In this document: piece after piece, positions 9,328 through 17,887 of the stretch
Layout: each line of letters starts with the position of its first letter
Position numbering within the stretch: the first letter of the stretch is position 1
Source of the DNA: Methanobacteriota archaeon
GTDB taxonomy: Archaea; Thermoplasmatota; Poseidoniia; Poseidoniales; Thalassarchaeaceae
Length of the DNA: 64,000 bases
Assembly (NCBI GenBank): GCA_002727275.1
Contig: PBWO01000019.1
Span: 24,183 to 88,182 of the forward strand
Direction: 5' to 3'
Notes under the pieces: model-generated
What the model saw: only the letters and a program-made list of their open reading frames with translations
The model's database searches: none
Told to the model about the DNA's origin: nothing
Made by a program: the position numbers and the translations under genes

Positions 9328-10580
9328 TGTCGCGAGACACGGTTGTAATTGGCCTAGATGACACCGACCATCCTACCGCCGGTTGCACTACAGATTGCTT
9401 CGATGATCTGTTGAATCACTTGTCTAATGGCAAGCATGGATTCACAGTAGTCAGTAGAAGATTGGTTCGACTGTGGCCATTCGCACCGAGAAGGACTAGA
9501 GGCAACGGCGCACTGTCGGCTGTAATCGAATTAGATTCGGGTACCCAACAAATTCTGAGAGAGGAGTGTGGCAGGTGGTTCGATGAGTTGCTGGAAAAAT
9601 CCGAACCATTCGATTCCGAATCAACTCCTTCTTCTCCGGTTTTGATTATCTGCGATTCAGACCCTCCTCTAAACTGGTATACTGAGGCAGTAATGAGTTA
9701 CGTTGAGTTGAATTCACGAATACACGAGATTGAGGAATTGGGAATTACCATGTATTCCGGTGAGAGGAAGTGGGGAGCCATCGGAGCCAGTGCAGCTGTG
9801 GCATGGTCTCCTGTTAGAGACTCGACATGGGAATTGATCGCGTGGAGGGATGACGAAAATATCGGTACTGAGCGTGTGATCACATCGCAAGCTGTAAAAG
9901 AAATGGAAGAATTACATCCACGCACATTCGTGAATCGAGATCCAACGAAAGGAAAAGGCCTGATTGCACCTAGGACGCCCTGCCCCGTACTCTATGGAAT
10001 TCGTGGCGACTCCTCTGAATCGGTAGAGCAAGCACACTTCTGGCTACAGTTGCGAAGTGATGTGGAGAATTCGATGAGGTATGCCATCCATGTAACAAAT
10101 CAACTCTCCGATGATCATGTCAACGGCTCCTCTTCAGGGACTGTGTTGACTCATCCCGAACACACCAAGGGGGCCCATTCCAACGTCACTGTTTCTGTAC
10201 GTGGTATTGCGACTAAACTGGTGGCATTCAGTGAAGGCGGTCCCGTCAACAGGTTACTGAGAACTCTGCATCCTGGGGACAGGATTTCTTGGGTTGGACT
10301 TACAGCTCCAGATGACTCGATCCATTTGGAGAGACTTTCACTTCAAGACTCAGTACCAAGAATTACATCACGCCCCTTGTGCTGCGGCAAGACGATGCGC
10401 AGTTCCGGCTCAGGATTGCCCATCAGATGCCTAGAATGCGGAAACACGTCCCAGAGATTTTGGCTTAGTCAGAATCATGACCCAGATTCGTTTGGCTCTA
10501 TCGAAGATTGGGTAGAACCCACTCCCTCAAACAGACGCCATCTGGCTAGGCCACTGAAAATGGGAATTCCAAGAGATTGA
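9327..10580 (+). CDS. tiaS: tRNA(Ile2) 2-agmatinylcytidine synthetase
   Basis: TiaS uses ATP and agmatine to convert C34 of the AUA-reading tRNA-Ile to agmatidine, an archaea-specific modification. The 417-residue protein starts MSRDTVVIGLDDTDHPTAGCTT, where GLDDTD is the family hallmark. It continues with RLVRLWPFAPRRTRGNGA and KWGAIGASAA, has an OB-fold-like segment near 280-345, and ends with a zinc ribbon (CCGKTM ... CLECGN). Length and domain order are standard. The ATG overlaps the TGA of the upstream phosphatase by one base. Confidence 0.95.
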   Translation: MSRDTVVIGLDDTDHPTAGCTTDCFDDLLNHLSNGKHGFTVVSRRLVRLWPFAPRRTRGNGALSAVIELDSGTQQILREECGRWFDELLEKSEPFDSESTPSSPVLIICDSDPPLNWYTEAVMSYVELNSRIHEIEELGITMYSGERKWGAIGASAAVAWSPVRDSTWELIAWRDDENIGTERVITSQAVKEMEELHPRTFVNRDPTKGKGLIAPRTPCPVLYGIRGDSSESVEQAHFWLQLRSDVENSMRYAIHVTNQLSDDHVNGSSSGTVLTHPEHTKGAHSNVTVSVRGIATKLVAFSEGGPVNRLLRTLHPGDRISWVGLTAPDDSIHLERLSLQDSVPRITSRPLCCGKTMRSSGSGLPIRCLECGNTSQRFWLSQNHDPDSFGSIEDWVEPTPSNRRHLARPLKMGIPRD

Positions 10581-10584
10581 TCCA

Positions 10585-10800
10585 ATGAATTACACCGATT
10601 TGGTCACAATAGTACTTTCATTCACAGCACTTCTTCTCATCCGTCAGATTCTGTTAGCACCGCGGAGAACCAATGAGGGTTCGGAAGAGGATGAATACAC
10701 TGGCAGAGCCCTAGACCCAGAGTCTCTATCGAGAGTGGATGAGCAATCGATGCGTGATTTCAATAGATTGCTCGGGGATAGTTTCCCCGAAGAAGAATAG
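10585..10800 (+). CDS. Small single-pass membrane protein, unknown
   Basis: The 71-residue protein has one N-terminal hydrophobic segment (about residues 5-26, rich in Leu and Ile), then an Arg pair and an acidic hydrophilic tail ending PEEE. The predicted orientation leaves the acidic tail in the cytoplasm. It starts four bases after tiaS and is probably part of the same transcript. I recognise no family. The acidic composition resembles other small proteins in this genome. Confidence 0.6.
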   Translation: MNYTDLVTIVLSFTALLLIRQILLAPRRTNEGSEEDEYTGRALDPESLSRVDEQSMRDFNRLLGDSFPEEE

Positions 10801-10832
10801 TTTCTATTTACTTCAATCGAGAATGCTATACA

Positions 10833-11063
10833 ATGAGACCACTTCGCAGTAGCATGGCCTCTAAGGAGAGAATTCCTAGAAGACCTCCGCCAGACTTTGA
10901 GGAATCTGAGGCAGGTCTGATGGGCGCGATATCCGAAGACGGTTTCCTCAATGTCGCATTGAACGACTCAAACCAATATGGCCCCCATTCGATGATTATG
11001 CTTCTCGGTATATTCGCTTCAATCACAGGAATCGTTTTGCTGCTGTTGATGGCTCTGACTTAA
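10833..11063 (+). CDS. Small C-terminally anchored membrane protein, unknown
   Basis: The 76-residue protein has a basic start, a hydrophilic middle (RRPPPDFEESEAG) and one C-terminal transmembrane segment (about 54-75, MIMLLGIFASITGIVLLLL), a tail-anchored arrangement. An alternative start is the second Met (10854). Its TAA overlaps the TAA of the convergent purB within the palindrome TTAA. Function unknown. Confidence 0.55.
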   Translation: MRPLRSSMASKERIPRRPPPDFEESEAGLMGAISEDGFLNVALNDSNQYGPHSMIMLLGIFASITGIVLLLLMALT

Positions 11064-12409
11064 CCAATCATAGAACTGGCTCTAGCAACAGCTTCGTCCA
11101 CGATTCTACCACTGTGGCCTATATGTCCATCAGGAATGAATAATTCTGCCAATTCAGTCTCATTGAATACTGAAGAAACAGTTTCATGATCTGAGCAAGC
11201 AGCATGCAAACCATTGCCATCTGAGATTGCCTGCATGGATGCTGAACGCAGAATCTCATGGGCATCTTCTCTGGAAACACCCTTGTCCACTAGGGCCAGC
11301 ATGACTTTTTCAGCCATGACCATGCCATTTTGAGATTCAATATTCTCGCGCATTCTCTCGGCATCTACAGACAGATTGCGCATGACTCGATCGGTTTTCA
11401 TCATGATATCATCGAGCAAAACCATGGAATGCGAGAGCGTGAACCGCTCTGCAGATGAGTTCGCTAGGTCTCTCTCATGCCACAGTAGGGCATTTTCATA
11501 TGACGGGACAATCATTGAGCGCACGATTCTAGCTAATCCACATGCGTTCTCTGCAGTTATCGGATTGCGCTTATGAGCCATAGTGGAAGATCCAACCTGC
11601 TTCTTGCTGTCGAACGCTTCTGCAACTTCAGCAATTTCACTCCTCTGTAGATTTCGAACCTCTTGCAATATCTTCTCGACGGTTGTGGCAACATTCGCCA
11701 TCCAGCCGACCCACTCGATGTAACGATCTCTTCCGACGACTTGAGTGGTCGCAACAGGAGTGCCAAGCCCCAGTTCTTGCATTATCAAACTCTGTAACTC
11801 AAAAGCATTCTCGCCTTGAGCCGCCCCTGTACCAACAGCCCCCATGAACTTGCCAGTAGTGGCACGGGCTTCTAGTTCTGACAACCTCTCATAATGGCGA
11901 GCGAACTCGTCTACCCAAACAGCGACTTTCAGGCCGAAAGTAATCGGCACTGCAGCCTGTCCGTGAGTGCGCCCCAGCATTACAGTGTCACGCTCTCTCT
12001 TCGCAATTTCACATAGTGTGGAAATCAATCGATTCAGGACCTCTCTTTGCAATATTATACTGTCTTTGATTTGCAGTGCAACTGCGGAATCGACTATATC
12101 GTTACTCGTCGCACCCAGATGTATGCACCATCCGGCTTCTCCGGCAACCTCTGTCATTGCTTTGGTCAGTGCCATGATATCGTGCTTTGTCTCAGCCTCA
12201 ATCTCATCTACCCTGTCTGCTGTGACTATGCCCGGATCGGAAATATCAGCAATTATATCGTAATCCTCAACACTAACTCTGCCAAGTTGGCAATGAGCCC
12301 AAACAAGGGCCCTTTCGACTTCCAATTGGCGGCTGTGCCGACCCTCTCTGGACCAGATGTGTTTTGCCTCGTCGCGTCCGTATCTGTAGTCAAGAGGCGA
12401 TATTGTCAC
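11060..12409 (-). CDS. purB: Adenylosuccinate lyase
   Basis: Fumarase/aspartase-superfamily enzyme of purine synthesis; it cleaves SAICAR and adenylosuccinate with release of fumarate. The 449-residue protein contains the signature GSSTMAHKRNP with the flexible catalytic Ser loop (about residues 271-281), the HLGATSNDIVD region and LGRTHGQAA with the catalytic His. Length is normal. It lies 42 bases downstream of the end of the extended dph6 frame on the same strand, so the two are probably co-transcribed. Confidence 0.96.
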   Translation of the reverse strand: MTISPLDYRYGRDEAKHIWSREGRHSRQLEVERALVWAHCQLGRVSVEDYDIIADISDPGIVTADRVDEIEAETKHDIMALTKAMTEVAGEAGWCIHLGATSNDIVDSAVALQIKDSIILQREVLNRLISTLCEIAKRERDTVMLGRTHGQAAVPITFGLKVAVWVDEFARHYERLSELEARATTGKFMGAVGTGAAQGENAFELQSLIMQELGLGTPVATTQVVGRDRYIEWVGWMANVATTVEKILQEVRNLQRSEIAEVAEAFDSKKQVGSSTMAHKRNPITAENACGLARIVRSMIVPSYENALLWHERDLANSSAERFTLSHSMVLLDDIMMKTDRVMRNLSVDAERMRENIESQNGMVMAEKVMLALVDKGVSREDAHEILRSASMQAISDGNGLHAACSDHETVSSVFNETELAELFIPDGHIGHSGRIVDEAVARASSMIG

Positions 12410-12451
12410 GGCCTTCCCCGTGGTTTGCGGACCCTAGACCCCTGTTTGAGT

Positions 12452-12586
12452 CTAGCGCATGTTCGCTAGTCTGGCTTCTTGTATAATCAAAGTACCCCTG
12501 ACCCCTTTCCACAGGCTCTCAGTACTGCATTCTATGTTCCCATTCATGCATGGTGAAGAAAGCACTACAGTCTCAAACTCTCCTCC
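12452..12586 (-). other. In-frame continuation of dph6 beyond a TAG codon
   Basis: Directly after the TAG at 12587-12589, in the same frame, 44 sense codons follow to a second TAG at 12452-12454. They read GGEFETVVLSSP ... LIIQEARLANMR. In Dph6 proteins the conserved motif is GEGGE(F/Y)ET; here it reads G-stop-GGEFET, so TAG stands exactly where a Glu codon (GAG) is expected. The added tail restores the usual family length and leaves only 42 bases to purB. Either this is a recent nonsense mutation or base error, or the stop is read through. Confidence 0.75.
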
Positions 12587-13207
12587 CTATCCGTCTATGT
12601 TGAATCTGTGTCTTTGCGACAGTGCATCTAGTCTTATCAGAGACTTTTCATCTAGTATTTCCCCCAACCACTCTTCTCCTAATCCATCAGCAGATACTGA
12701 TACGAACATCACTTCGAAACCGTGCTCTATTAGTGCATGCATATGAGAGACAGGGTCATGATGCCAAAGTGGGCTGTATGAGATGATCCCTAGGCGTTCA
12801 CACATCCTATCTATCCTAGTCTTCTGGTAGTCTGATCGTAAAGCACCTACTACCAATGCATCCACATCCAATTCACCTTCATGAAGAACTAGATCCTTTG
12901 GCCGAACCCAGCCATCAGGCCACATCTCTTCGAAGTTTGATGCCGAGTTAGCATTCCCAGATAGTGCGAATTCAAGATCTGAGATTTCGAACTCTTCCTC
13001 CCCATCACTCAATAACGGCAACCATGGAACTTCCATTGCTGCACTTTGCAGAGCGGCTATGGCGACACCTTGCGTCTGAAACATCATTGAATCATCTGAC
13101 TTGATGCCGACCGATACTATGCATTTGACATCCCATCCTCGCATCTTGGCCCACCAAGAACAGTATGAGGAATCCTTGCCTGCAGATGCCAATACGGCGA
13201 CTTTCAC
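12587..13207 (-). CDS. dph6: Diphthine-ammonia ligase, interrupted by TAG
   Basis: Dph6 amidates diphthine on EF-2 with ATP and ammonia, the last step of diphthamide synthesis. The 206 residues before the first stop begin MKVAVLASAGKDSSYC, an N-type PP-loop with Ala in place of the usual second residue of SGGKDS. They continue with the family segments VDALVVGALRSDYQKTR and SPLWHHDP. The frame stops at a TAG inside the conserved C-terminal motif and resumes at once with matching sequence (12452-12586). The complete gene would be 12452-13207. It diverges from psmA. The target, aEF-2 with its HRG histidine, is encoded at 22596-24803. Confidence 0.88.
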   Translation of the reverse strand: MKVAVLASAGKDSSYCSWWAKMRGWDVKCIVSVGIKSDDSMMFQTQGVAIAALQSAAMEVPWLPLLSDGEEEFEISDLEFALSGNANSASNFEEMWPDGWVRPKDLVLHEGELDVDALVVGALRSDYQKTRIDRMCERLGIISYSPLWHHDPVSHMHALIEHGFEVMFVSVSADGLGEEWLGEILDEKSLIRLDALSQRHRFNIDG

Positions 13208-13304
13208 GCTTCTCCGAGTCGGGACACATCAATGAATGACGCGATTAACTAGACTGGTTTCGACCAAGATTGATAAGAGTGCGTATAGGCAACGACATGA
13301 TATC

Positions 13305-14015
13305 ATGCAGCCAAGCGGACGAGGATATGACCATGGAGTTTCGACCTTTTCACCTGATGGTAGACTGTATCAGGTGGAGTATGCCCGCGAATCTGTCAAG
13401 CGTGGAACGACCACTGTCGGTCTGAAGTATAAGGATGGAGTGGTTCTGATTGTCGATAAGAGAATCTCTAGCAAACTGGTGATTGCAGACTCAATCGAGA
13501 AGATGTATCAGATAGATGATCACATTGGAATTACCACTTCTGGGCTGGTTGCAGACGCAAGACAGTTGGTCGATAGGGCTAGAGTTCAGTGTCAAATTAA
13601 CAAGATGACTTACGGCGACGCCATTGGAGTAACTTCACTCGTCAAGAAGATGTGCGACCATCTACAATCATTCACCCAGTATGGCGGAGCTAGGCCTTTC
13701 GGTACTGCATTGCTGATTGCTGGCCTTGACAATGATGGAATCCATCTTTTTGAGACAGACCCCTCGGGGGCTTACCAATCATATCAGGCTGGAGCAATCG
13801 GTAGAGGCAAATCTACCGTGATGGACTACTTTGAGGCCAAATGGAAGGACAATATGACGCAAAACGCTGCTATTAAATTGGGACTAGAGGCTCTCAGGGA
13901 GTCAATGGACGATGATTTGAATTCCGATACGGTAGAAATCGCTGTCGTAGACACCGACGGCTATCGAAAGATGGCCCATGAGGATGCTCTCAAACACCTT
14001 GAGAAGATTTCCTGA
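13305..14015 (+). CDS. psmA: 20S proteasome alpha subunit
   Basis: Alpha-ring subunit of the archaeal 20S proteasome, gating entry and docking the PAN ATPase. From ATG 13305 the protein has 236 residues starting MQPSGRGYDHGVSTFSPDG, then RLYQVEYARESVKRGTTTVG, the proteasome alpha signature. The open frame reaches back to 13236, but the family starts just before YDHGVSTFSP. It is the first gene of a compact operon running through SBDS, exosome, L37Ae, Pcc1 and prefoldin. PAN is encoded separately at 46746. Confidence 0.96.
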   Translation: MQPSGRGYDHGVSTFSPDGRLYQVEYARESVKRGTTTVGLKYKDGVVLIVDKRISSKLVIADSIEKMYQIDDHIGITTSGLVADARQLVDRARVQCQINKMTYGDAIGVTSLVKKMCDHLQSFTQYGGARPFGTALLIAGLDNDGIHLFETDPSGAYQSYQAGAIGRGKSTVMDYFEAKWKDNMTQNAAIKLGLEALRESMDDDLNSDTVEIAVVDTDGYRKMAHEDALKHLEKIS

Positions 14016-14055
14016 GCATCCATGCCTCTAAGTCAGCCTTCGCTCTGGATGTACC

Positions 14056-14745
14056 ATGGTGAGCCTAGACGATGCTGTTACAGCCCGTCTTGAGAGGGGT
14101 GGCGCCAGATACGAGATTCTGGTTGACCCAGAACTTGTTCAAATCTGGAAGGATGATCCGGAATCAGTTGAATTGAGTGACCTACTCGCGGCAGAGGAGA
14201 TATGGTCTGACGCCAAGTCCGGTGACAGACCCACATCCGAGGCTCTTGAAGGGGCCTTTGGTACCACAGATCTGGCAGCATGTGTAGAACGAATTCTCAA
14301 TCAAGGTTCTATTCAGTTGACAACTGCGCAGAGGAAGCAGATGGTCGAAGAAAAGACGAAGCAAATTATCAATGAAATATCACTGACTGCCACCGATCCC
14401 AAGACCCGTCTCCCCCACCCTCAAACCAGAATTGAAAACGCCTTGGCTGAGGCCCGTTTCAAGGCCGATCCATTCCTTTCCGTAGACCGCCAAGTTCAGG
14501 ATGCTGTTAGTATCTTGAAGCCTATCATTCCACTCCAATTCATCACTGTGAAACTTGCATTCAAAATTCCAGGCAAGGATTACGGTGGAGTAATGCAATT
14601 ACTCCGAGACTCGATGCAGAGGGAACAATGGCTCGATGACGGGTCTTGGGCTTGCGTAGTAGAAGTGCCTGGAGGAATGAGAAACGAGATAATAAGCAGA
14701 GTCGCAAATCGTTCTTCGGGTGTAGAGGTAAAGGAACTCGACTGA
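14056..14745 (+). CDS. sdo1: Ribosome maturation protein SBDS/SDO1
   Basis: Homologue of eukaryotic SBDS, which with an EF-2-like GTPase releases aIF6 from the large ribosomal subunit. The 229-residue protein shows the N-terminal FYSH-like domain (ARLERGGARYEILVDPE), a middle helical domain containing TTAQRKQMVEEKTKQII, and the C-terminal ferredoxin-like domain with IIPLQFITVKLAFKIPG. Length and order are standard for archaea. It is followed directly by exosome genes, a conserved archaeal gene order. Confidence 0.95.
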   Translation: MVSLDDAVTARLERGGARYEILVDPELVQIWKDDPESVELSDLLAAEEIWSDAKSGDRPTSEALEGAFGTTDLAACVERILNQGSIQLTTAQRKQMVEEKTKQIINEISLTATDPKTRLPHPQTRIENALAEARFKADPFLSVDRQVQDAVSILKPIIPLQFITVKLAFKIPGKDYGGVMQLLRDSMQREQWLDDGSWACVVEVPGGMRNEIISRVANRSSGVEVKELD

Positions 14746-14757
14746 ATTGCACCGTAG

Positions 14758-15480
14758 GTGCATACATCAACGGTTATGAAGGAGGGGCGGGTCGCGCGGC
14801 CCGATAACATGAGTGTTAGCGATACAGCGGACGGTCCGCGTAATGGTAGACGAGCATCCCCCCTCGTCACCCCCGGGGAGGATCTCGGGAAATCAGAGGG
14901 AAGAGAAGCCGGCCATGGCGTCCTAGTGATGGATGGCCGCTTAACAGCGACCAAGCACGGCAGAATTAACGAAAAAGGCAACGAGGTTTCTATTCAACCT
15001 CTAAGGACAGCATACATCCCAAGGCCAGGTGATCTTGTGATAGGCTATGTTGAAGGATGTACCAACAACATCTGGTTTGTCGACATAGGAGCTCCATTCA
15101 ATGCCATTCTTCCAATGAGTCTTGGTCCAGGAAACACCTCTTTCGGTGGGACCAGACAGGTCATAGACATCGGTGAGGCAATACTTTGCAGAATTCAAGA
15201 GGTCGAAGAGACCCATTCAAGCGTAGTTACGATTAAGGGACTCGGACTAAGAAAAATCAGATCAGGTACAATCGAGGACGTAGAGCCTCATCTACTAGGA
15301 CTTCTAATTGGTAAGAAAGGCAATTCTTTGAGGGATTTGAAGAATGAGTCTGATTGCAGGATAGTGGTCTGTGATAATGGTAGAATTTGGGTCGATGGAG
15401 AATTTGAGGGGGTAGTCTCTGTGAAGACTAAACTCAAAGAAATGACTCTTGAATCAAAGGCTGTTGGGGGTGTTGCTTGA
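14758..15480 (+). CDS. rrp4: Exosome RNA-binding subunit Rrp4
   Basis: Cap subunit of the archaeal exosome that binds RNA and feeds it to the Rrp41/Rrp42 ring. It has an N-terminal domain with VTPGEDLG, an S1 domain (PRPGDLVIGYVEG ... WFVDIGAPFNA) and a KH domain with the GxxG loop GKKG in LLIGKKGNSLRDL. The first 40 or so residues are variable, so the start is uncertain; ATGs at 14776 and 14809 are alternatives. Its TGA overlaps the ATG of rrp41. Confidence 0.94.
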   Translation: MHTSTVMKEGRVARPDNMSVSDTADGPRNGRRASPLVTPGEDLGKSEGREAGHGVLVMDGRLTATKHGRINEKGNEVSIQPLRTAYIPRPGDLVIGYVEGCTNNIWFVDIGAPFNAILPMSLGPGNTSFGGTRQVIDIGEAILCRIQEVEETHSSVVTIKGLGLRKIRSGTIEDVEPHLLGLLIGKKGNSLRDLKNESDCRIVVCDNGRIWVDGEFEGVVSVKTKLKEMTLESKAVGGVA

Positions 15481-16196
15481 TGGGAGGATACGGTGACATC
15501 CAGATGATCGATGAGAATGGAATCAGGATGGACGGTCGTAAGGCCGGAGATCTCAGGCCCATTGAGATTGAGACTGGAGTAATCCCGGTTGCAGATGGCT
15601 CAGCCAGAGTCATCTGGGGCAACAATCACGCGGTCGCAGCCATTTATGGTCCAATGGAAGCTCATCCGAGAAAGATACAGCGCCAAGATCGAGCGGTTCT
15701 AGATGTGCGATACAATATGGCACCATTCTCAACCAGTGACCGGATTCGTCCTGGTTTTAACCGACGTAGTCGAGAGATTAGCAAGGTAACTGCTGAGGCC
15801 CTTGAGAGTGTGGTACTAGTTGAGATGTATCCTCGCTCGAAGATCCGCGTTGAGATTGAAATTCTAGCAGCCGAGGCCGGAACTCGATGCGTTGGCATCA
15901 CTGCAGCATCGGTTGCTCTAGCTCATGCAGGAATCCCAATGACAGACATGGTCGTTTCTGTGGCTTCTGGTAAGATCAACGATGTAGTGGTTTGTGACCT
16001 AAACAAAGAGGAGGATAACTACGGTGAAGCCGACTTGCCTATGGGGATACTCCCCAACTCAGGAGAACTAGTCTTCTTGCAGATGGACGGCGATCTTTCC
16101 CAAGATGAATTCCAGAAGGCCTGGGACTACAACATGGACGCTGCTCAAGGTATTCATGAGATAATGGTCGACGCTCTCAAAGGGGGTGAATCCTGA
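15480..16196 (+). CDS. rrp41: Exosome catalytic subunit Rrp41
   Basis: RNase PH-type phosphorolytic 3'-5' exonuclease, the active subunit of the hexameric exosome ring. It begins MGGYGDIQMIDENGIRMDGR and has the arginine-rich RPGFNRRSREISK segment for RNA and phosphate binding. The catalytic acid region DLNKEEDNYGEADLPMG is intact. ATG 15480 is preferred over an adjoining TTG because it overlaps the rrp4 stop as ATGA-type coupling. Rrp42 follows with the same overlap. Confidence 0.96.
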   Translation: MGGYGDIQMIDENGIRMDGRKAGDLRPIEIETGVIPVADGSARVIWGNNHAVAAIYGPMEAHPRKIQRQDRAVLDVRYNMAPFSTSDRIRPGFNRRSREISKVTAEALESVVLVEMYPRSKIRVEIEILAAEAGTRCVGITAASVALAHAGIPMTDMVVSVASGKINDVVVCDLNKEEDNYGEADLPMGILPNSGELVFLQMDGDLSQDEFQKAWDYNMDAAQGIHEIMVDALKGGES

Positions 16197-16981
16197 TGGC
16201 TATTCCACTAGTACCACAATTGCTTCGCGCCCATCTAGCAGAACTAGCTGAGCAGAATCATAGGATGGATGGCCGAGGACAATGGGAATCTCGAGAAATC
16301 GAACTTCAGACAAACGTCTTGCCCAACGCTGAAGGTTCTGCGATGGTCACAATGGGGGATACCATCGTATACGCCGGAGTTAAATTCCAGATTATGACAC
16401 CTTATCCAGATAGGCCCAACCAAGGCGGATTGATGTGCAGCGCTGAAGTCAGGCCCGTAGCCGGCCGTAATTGGGAGGCAGGCCCCCCAAGTCCTGAATC
16501 AATTGAGCTGGGAAGAGTTGTGGATAGGGGAATTAGGGAGTCCGGATGTATAGATGTGGACGGCCTCTGCATCATCCCGGGTGAGAAGGCATGGCAAGTT
16601 ATTCTTGACTTGTTTGCCGTTTCTGATGATGGTAATTTATTCGACGCCTTTGCCCTAGCGGGTATTGCGGCTCTGAGGACTGCAATCGTTCCTGAAGTTA
16701 AGTTTGAAGTAAGTGATTCGGACAGGCCCCTACCTATTTCTAAGACTCCAATAATGTGCTCTTATCACAAGGTCGGAGGTCGATTTGTCTACGATGCCGA
16801 CGGTAAGGAAGAACTTGGAGGAGATGAGAGAATCCACATTACTTTGGGTGATGATGACAATGTCCATTCACTTCAGAAGGGTCTAAAGGGAATCTTCACG
16901 GCGAACGAATTCGCTGAAATCATGGAGCATGCTAAGTCCAGATGCGGTGAACTCAGAGATTTGGTGCACGGAGGAGAGTAG
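16196..16981 (+). CDS. rrp42: Exosome structural subunit Rrp42
   Basis: RNase PH-like partner of Rrp41; it lacks catalysis itself but forms the ring and the RNA path. The 261-residue protein has the family start MAIPLVPQLLRAHLAELAEQ, NHRMDGRGQWESREIELQTN and the conserved GSAMVTMGDTIVYAGVK strand. Length is normal. Its ATG overlaps the rrp41 TGA, and its TAG is followed immediately by the L37Ae ATG. Confidence 0.96.
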   Translation: MAIPLVPQLLRAHLAELAEQNHRMDGRGQWESREIELQTNVLPNAEGSAMVTMGDTIVYAGVKFQIMTPYPDRPNQGGLMCSAEVRPVAGRNWEAGPPSPESIELGRVVDRGIRESGCIDVDGLCIIPGEKAWQVILDLFAVSDDGNLFDAFALAGIAALRTAIVPEVKFEVSDSDRPLPISKTPIMCSYHKVGGRFVYDADGKEELGGDERIHITLGDDDNVHSLQKGLKGIFTANEFAEIMEHAKSRCGELRDLVHGGE

Positions 16982-17347
16982 ATGGCAGAGAGAACTCAGA
17001 AGTCCGGTGCCACTGCTCGATTCGGCTCTCGCTATGGAGTGAGTGTGAGGCGTAGGGCCGGTGCAGTGCTGAAGAAGAAGTCACGTCACTACACATGCCC
17101 ATCTTGCAATTACCAGAAGGTTCGTAGGAAGGCTGCTGGAATTTGGGAGTGTCGCAAGTGTGATCACACATTCACGGGAGGTGTATGGGAACCATTCACC
17201 AGAGCAACAGATTCCAATAACAGAATCATCCGCAGATCGATGGAAGGGGCAACTGCTACCGATATGGCAGTTATTGCTCAACAGGCAGCATTGGACTACG
17301 AGAGGAATCTGTCTGAGAGTGAGGCCGATGACTCAGAAGAAGAGTGA
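16982..17347 (+). CDS. rpl37ae: Ribosomal protein L37Ae (eL43)
   Basis: Zinc-ribbon protein of the large ribosomal subunit. MAERTQKSGATARFGSRYG and the C2C2 ribbon (CPSC ... CRKC, about residues 39-60) identify it. At 121 residues it is longer than typical archaeal L37Ae; the extra C-terminal part contains a helical segment and an acidic tail (SEADDSEEE). In many archaea rpoP sits next to it, but here the pcc1 frame begins inside its last 20 bases and no rpoP is present. Confidence 0.94.
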   Translation: MAERTQKSGATARFGSRYGVSVRRRAGAVLKKKSRHYTCPSCNYQKVRRKAAGIWECRKCDHTFTGGVWEPFTRATDSNNRIIRRSMEGATATDMAVIAQQAALDYERNLSESEADDSEEE

Positions 17348-17567
17348 GTCAGCACGACTCAATCTACGCTTAAACCATACAAAAGCGGCAGCTCTAGCCG
17401 CCTCGTTAACTACAGAGGCGAGTTTCCAACTCACCGATAGCTCAACCTTGTTTGTAGGTGAGGTTGCCGACTCAATTGTTGACCTAAGAGCAAGGTGGAA
17501 TACACTGATGCGTGGGTTAATTGCATCGGAACATGTCCTAGGCCTTGGAGGAGAAGTCAATGAGTGA
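17328..17567 (+). CDS. pcc1: KEOPS complex subunit Pcc1-like
   Basis: Dimerisation subunit of KEOPS, which makes t6A37 on tRNAs. The 79-residue protein reads MTQKKSESARLNLRL ... FVGEVADSIVDLRARWNTLMRGL. The LRARWNT(L/M) helix and small size match the Pcc1/CTAG fold. Position between L37Ae and prefoldin beta is the conserved archaeal location. It overlaps the L37Ae 3' end by 20 bases and the prefoldin start by eight. The catalytic partner Kae1 is at 55831. Confidence 0.82.
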   Translation: MTQKKSESARLNLRLNHTKAAALAASLTTEASFQLTDSSTLFVGEVADSIVDLRARWNTLMRGLIASEHVLGLGGEVNE

Positions 17568-17883
17568 TTCCGAAGTTGCTGCTCAGGAGCTTCAAACGGT
17601 CGCTCAGGAGCTTCAGATGGTACGCTCCCAAATGCAGGCACTATCATCTCAAATATCTGAGATTTCAATCACATTGGAGTCTCTTGATTCTCAAGACCCT
17701 GACAGACCTGTTTACAGAGCGGTTGGAAATCTGTTACTGGAGGTCTCTGATAGGGATGCTCTGAGGTCCGAGTTGGATCAGTCTAGAATTGCTTTTCTAG
17801 AACATTCATCCATGTTGGAAGAGAGGGAAACCAATCTTGTTTCTCAATATGAAGAACTAGTAAAGTCCTTTGAGAGCCGGTGA
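17560..17883 (+). CDS. pfdB: Prefoldin beta subunit
   Basis: Subunit of the jellyfish-shaped prefoldin chaperone that hands unfolded proteins to the thermosome. The 107-residue protein has two coiled-coil arms (about 5-42 and 70-105) separated by the beta-hairpin DRPVYRAVGNLLLEVSD, the family layout. ATG 17560 follows a strong ribosome-binding site GGAGGAG at 17547-17553 and overlaps the pcc1 stop. Confidence 0.92.
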   Translation: MSDSEVAAQELQTVAQELQMVRSQMQALSSQISEISITLESLDSQDPDRPVYRAVGNLLLEVSDRDALRSELDQSRIAFLEHSSMLEERETNLVSQYEELVKSFESR

Positions 17884-17887
17884 GGAC

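Noticed and set aside
12047-12469. 140-residue plus-strand frame over purB start
   Set aside because: Antisense to conserved purB sequence, no recognisable motif or ribosome-binding site.
12452-13207. TAG in dph6 as pyrrolysine or selenocysteine-like recoding
   Set aside because: No pyl genes or suppressor tRNA are in the window, the position is normally Glu, and one base change explains it; recoding is left only as a possibility.
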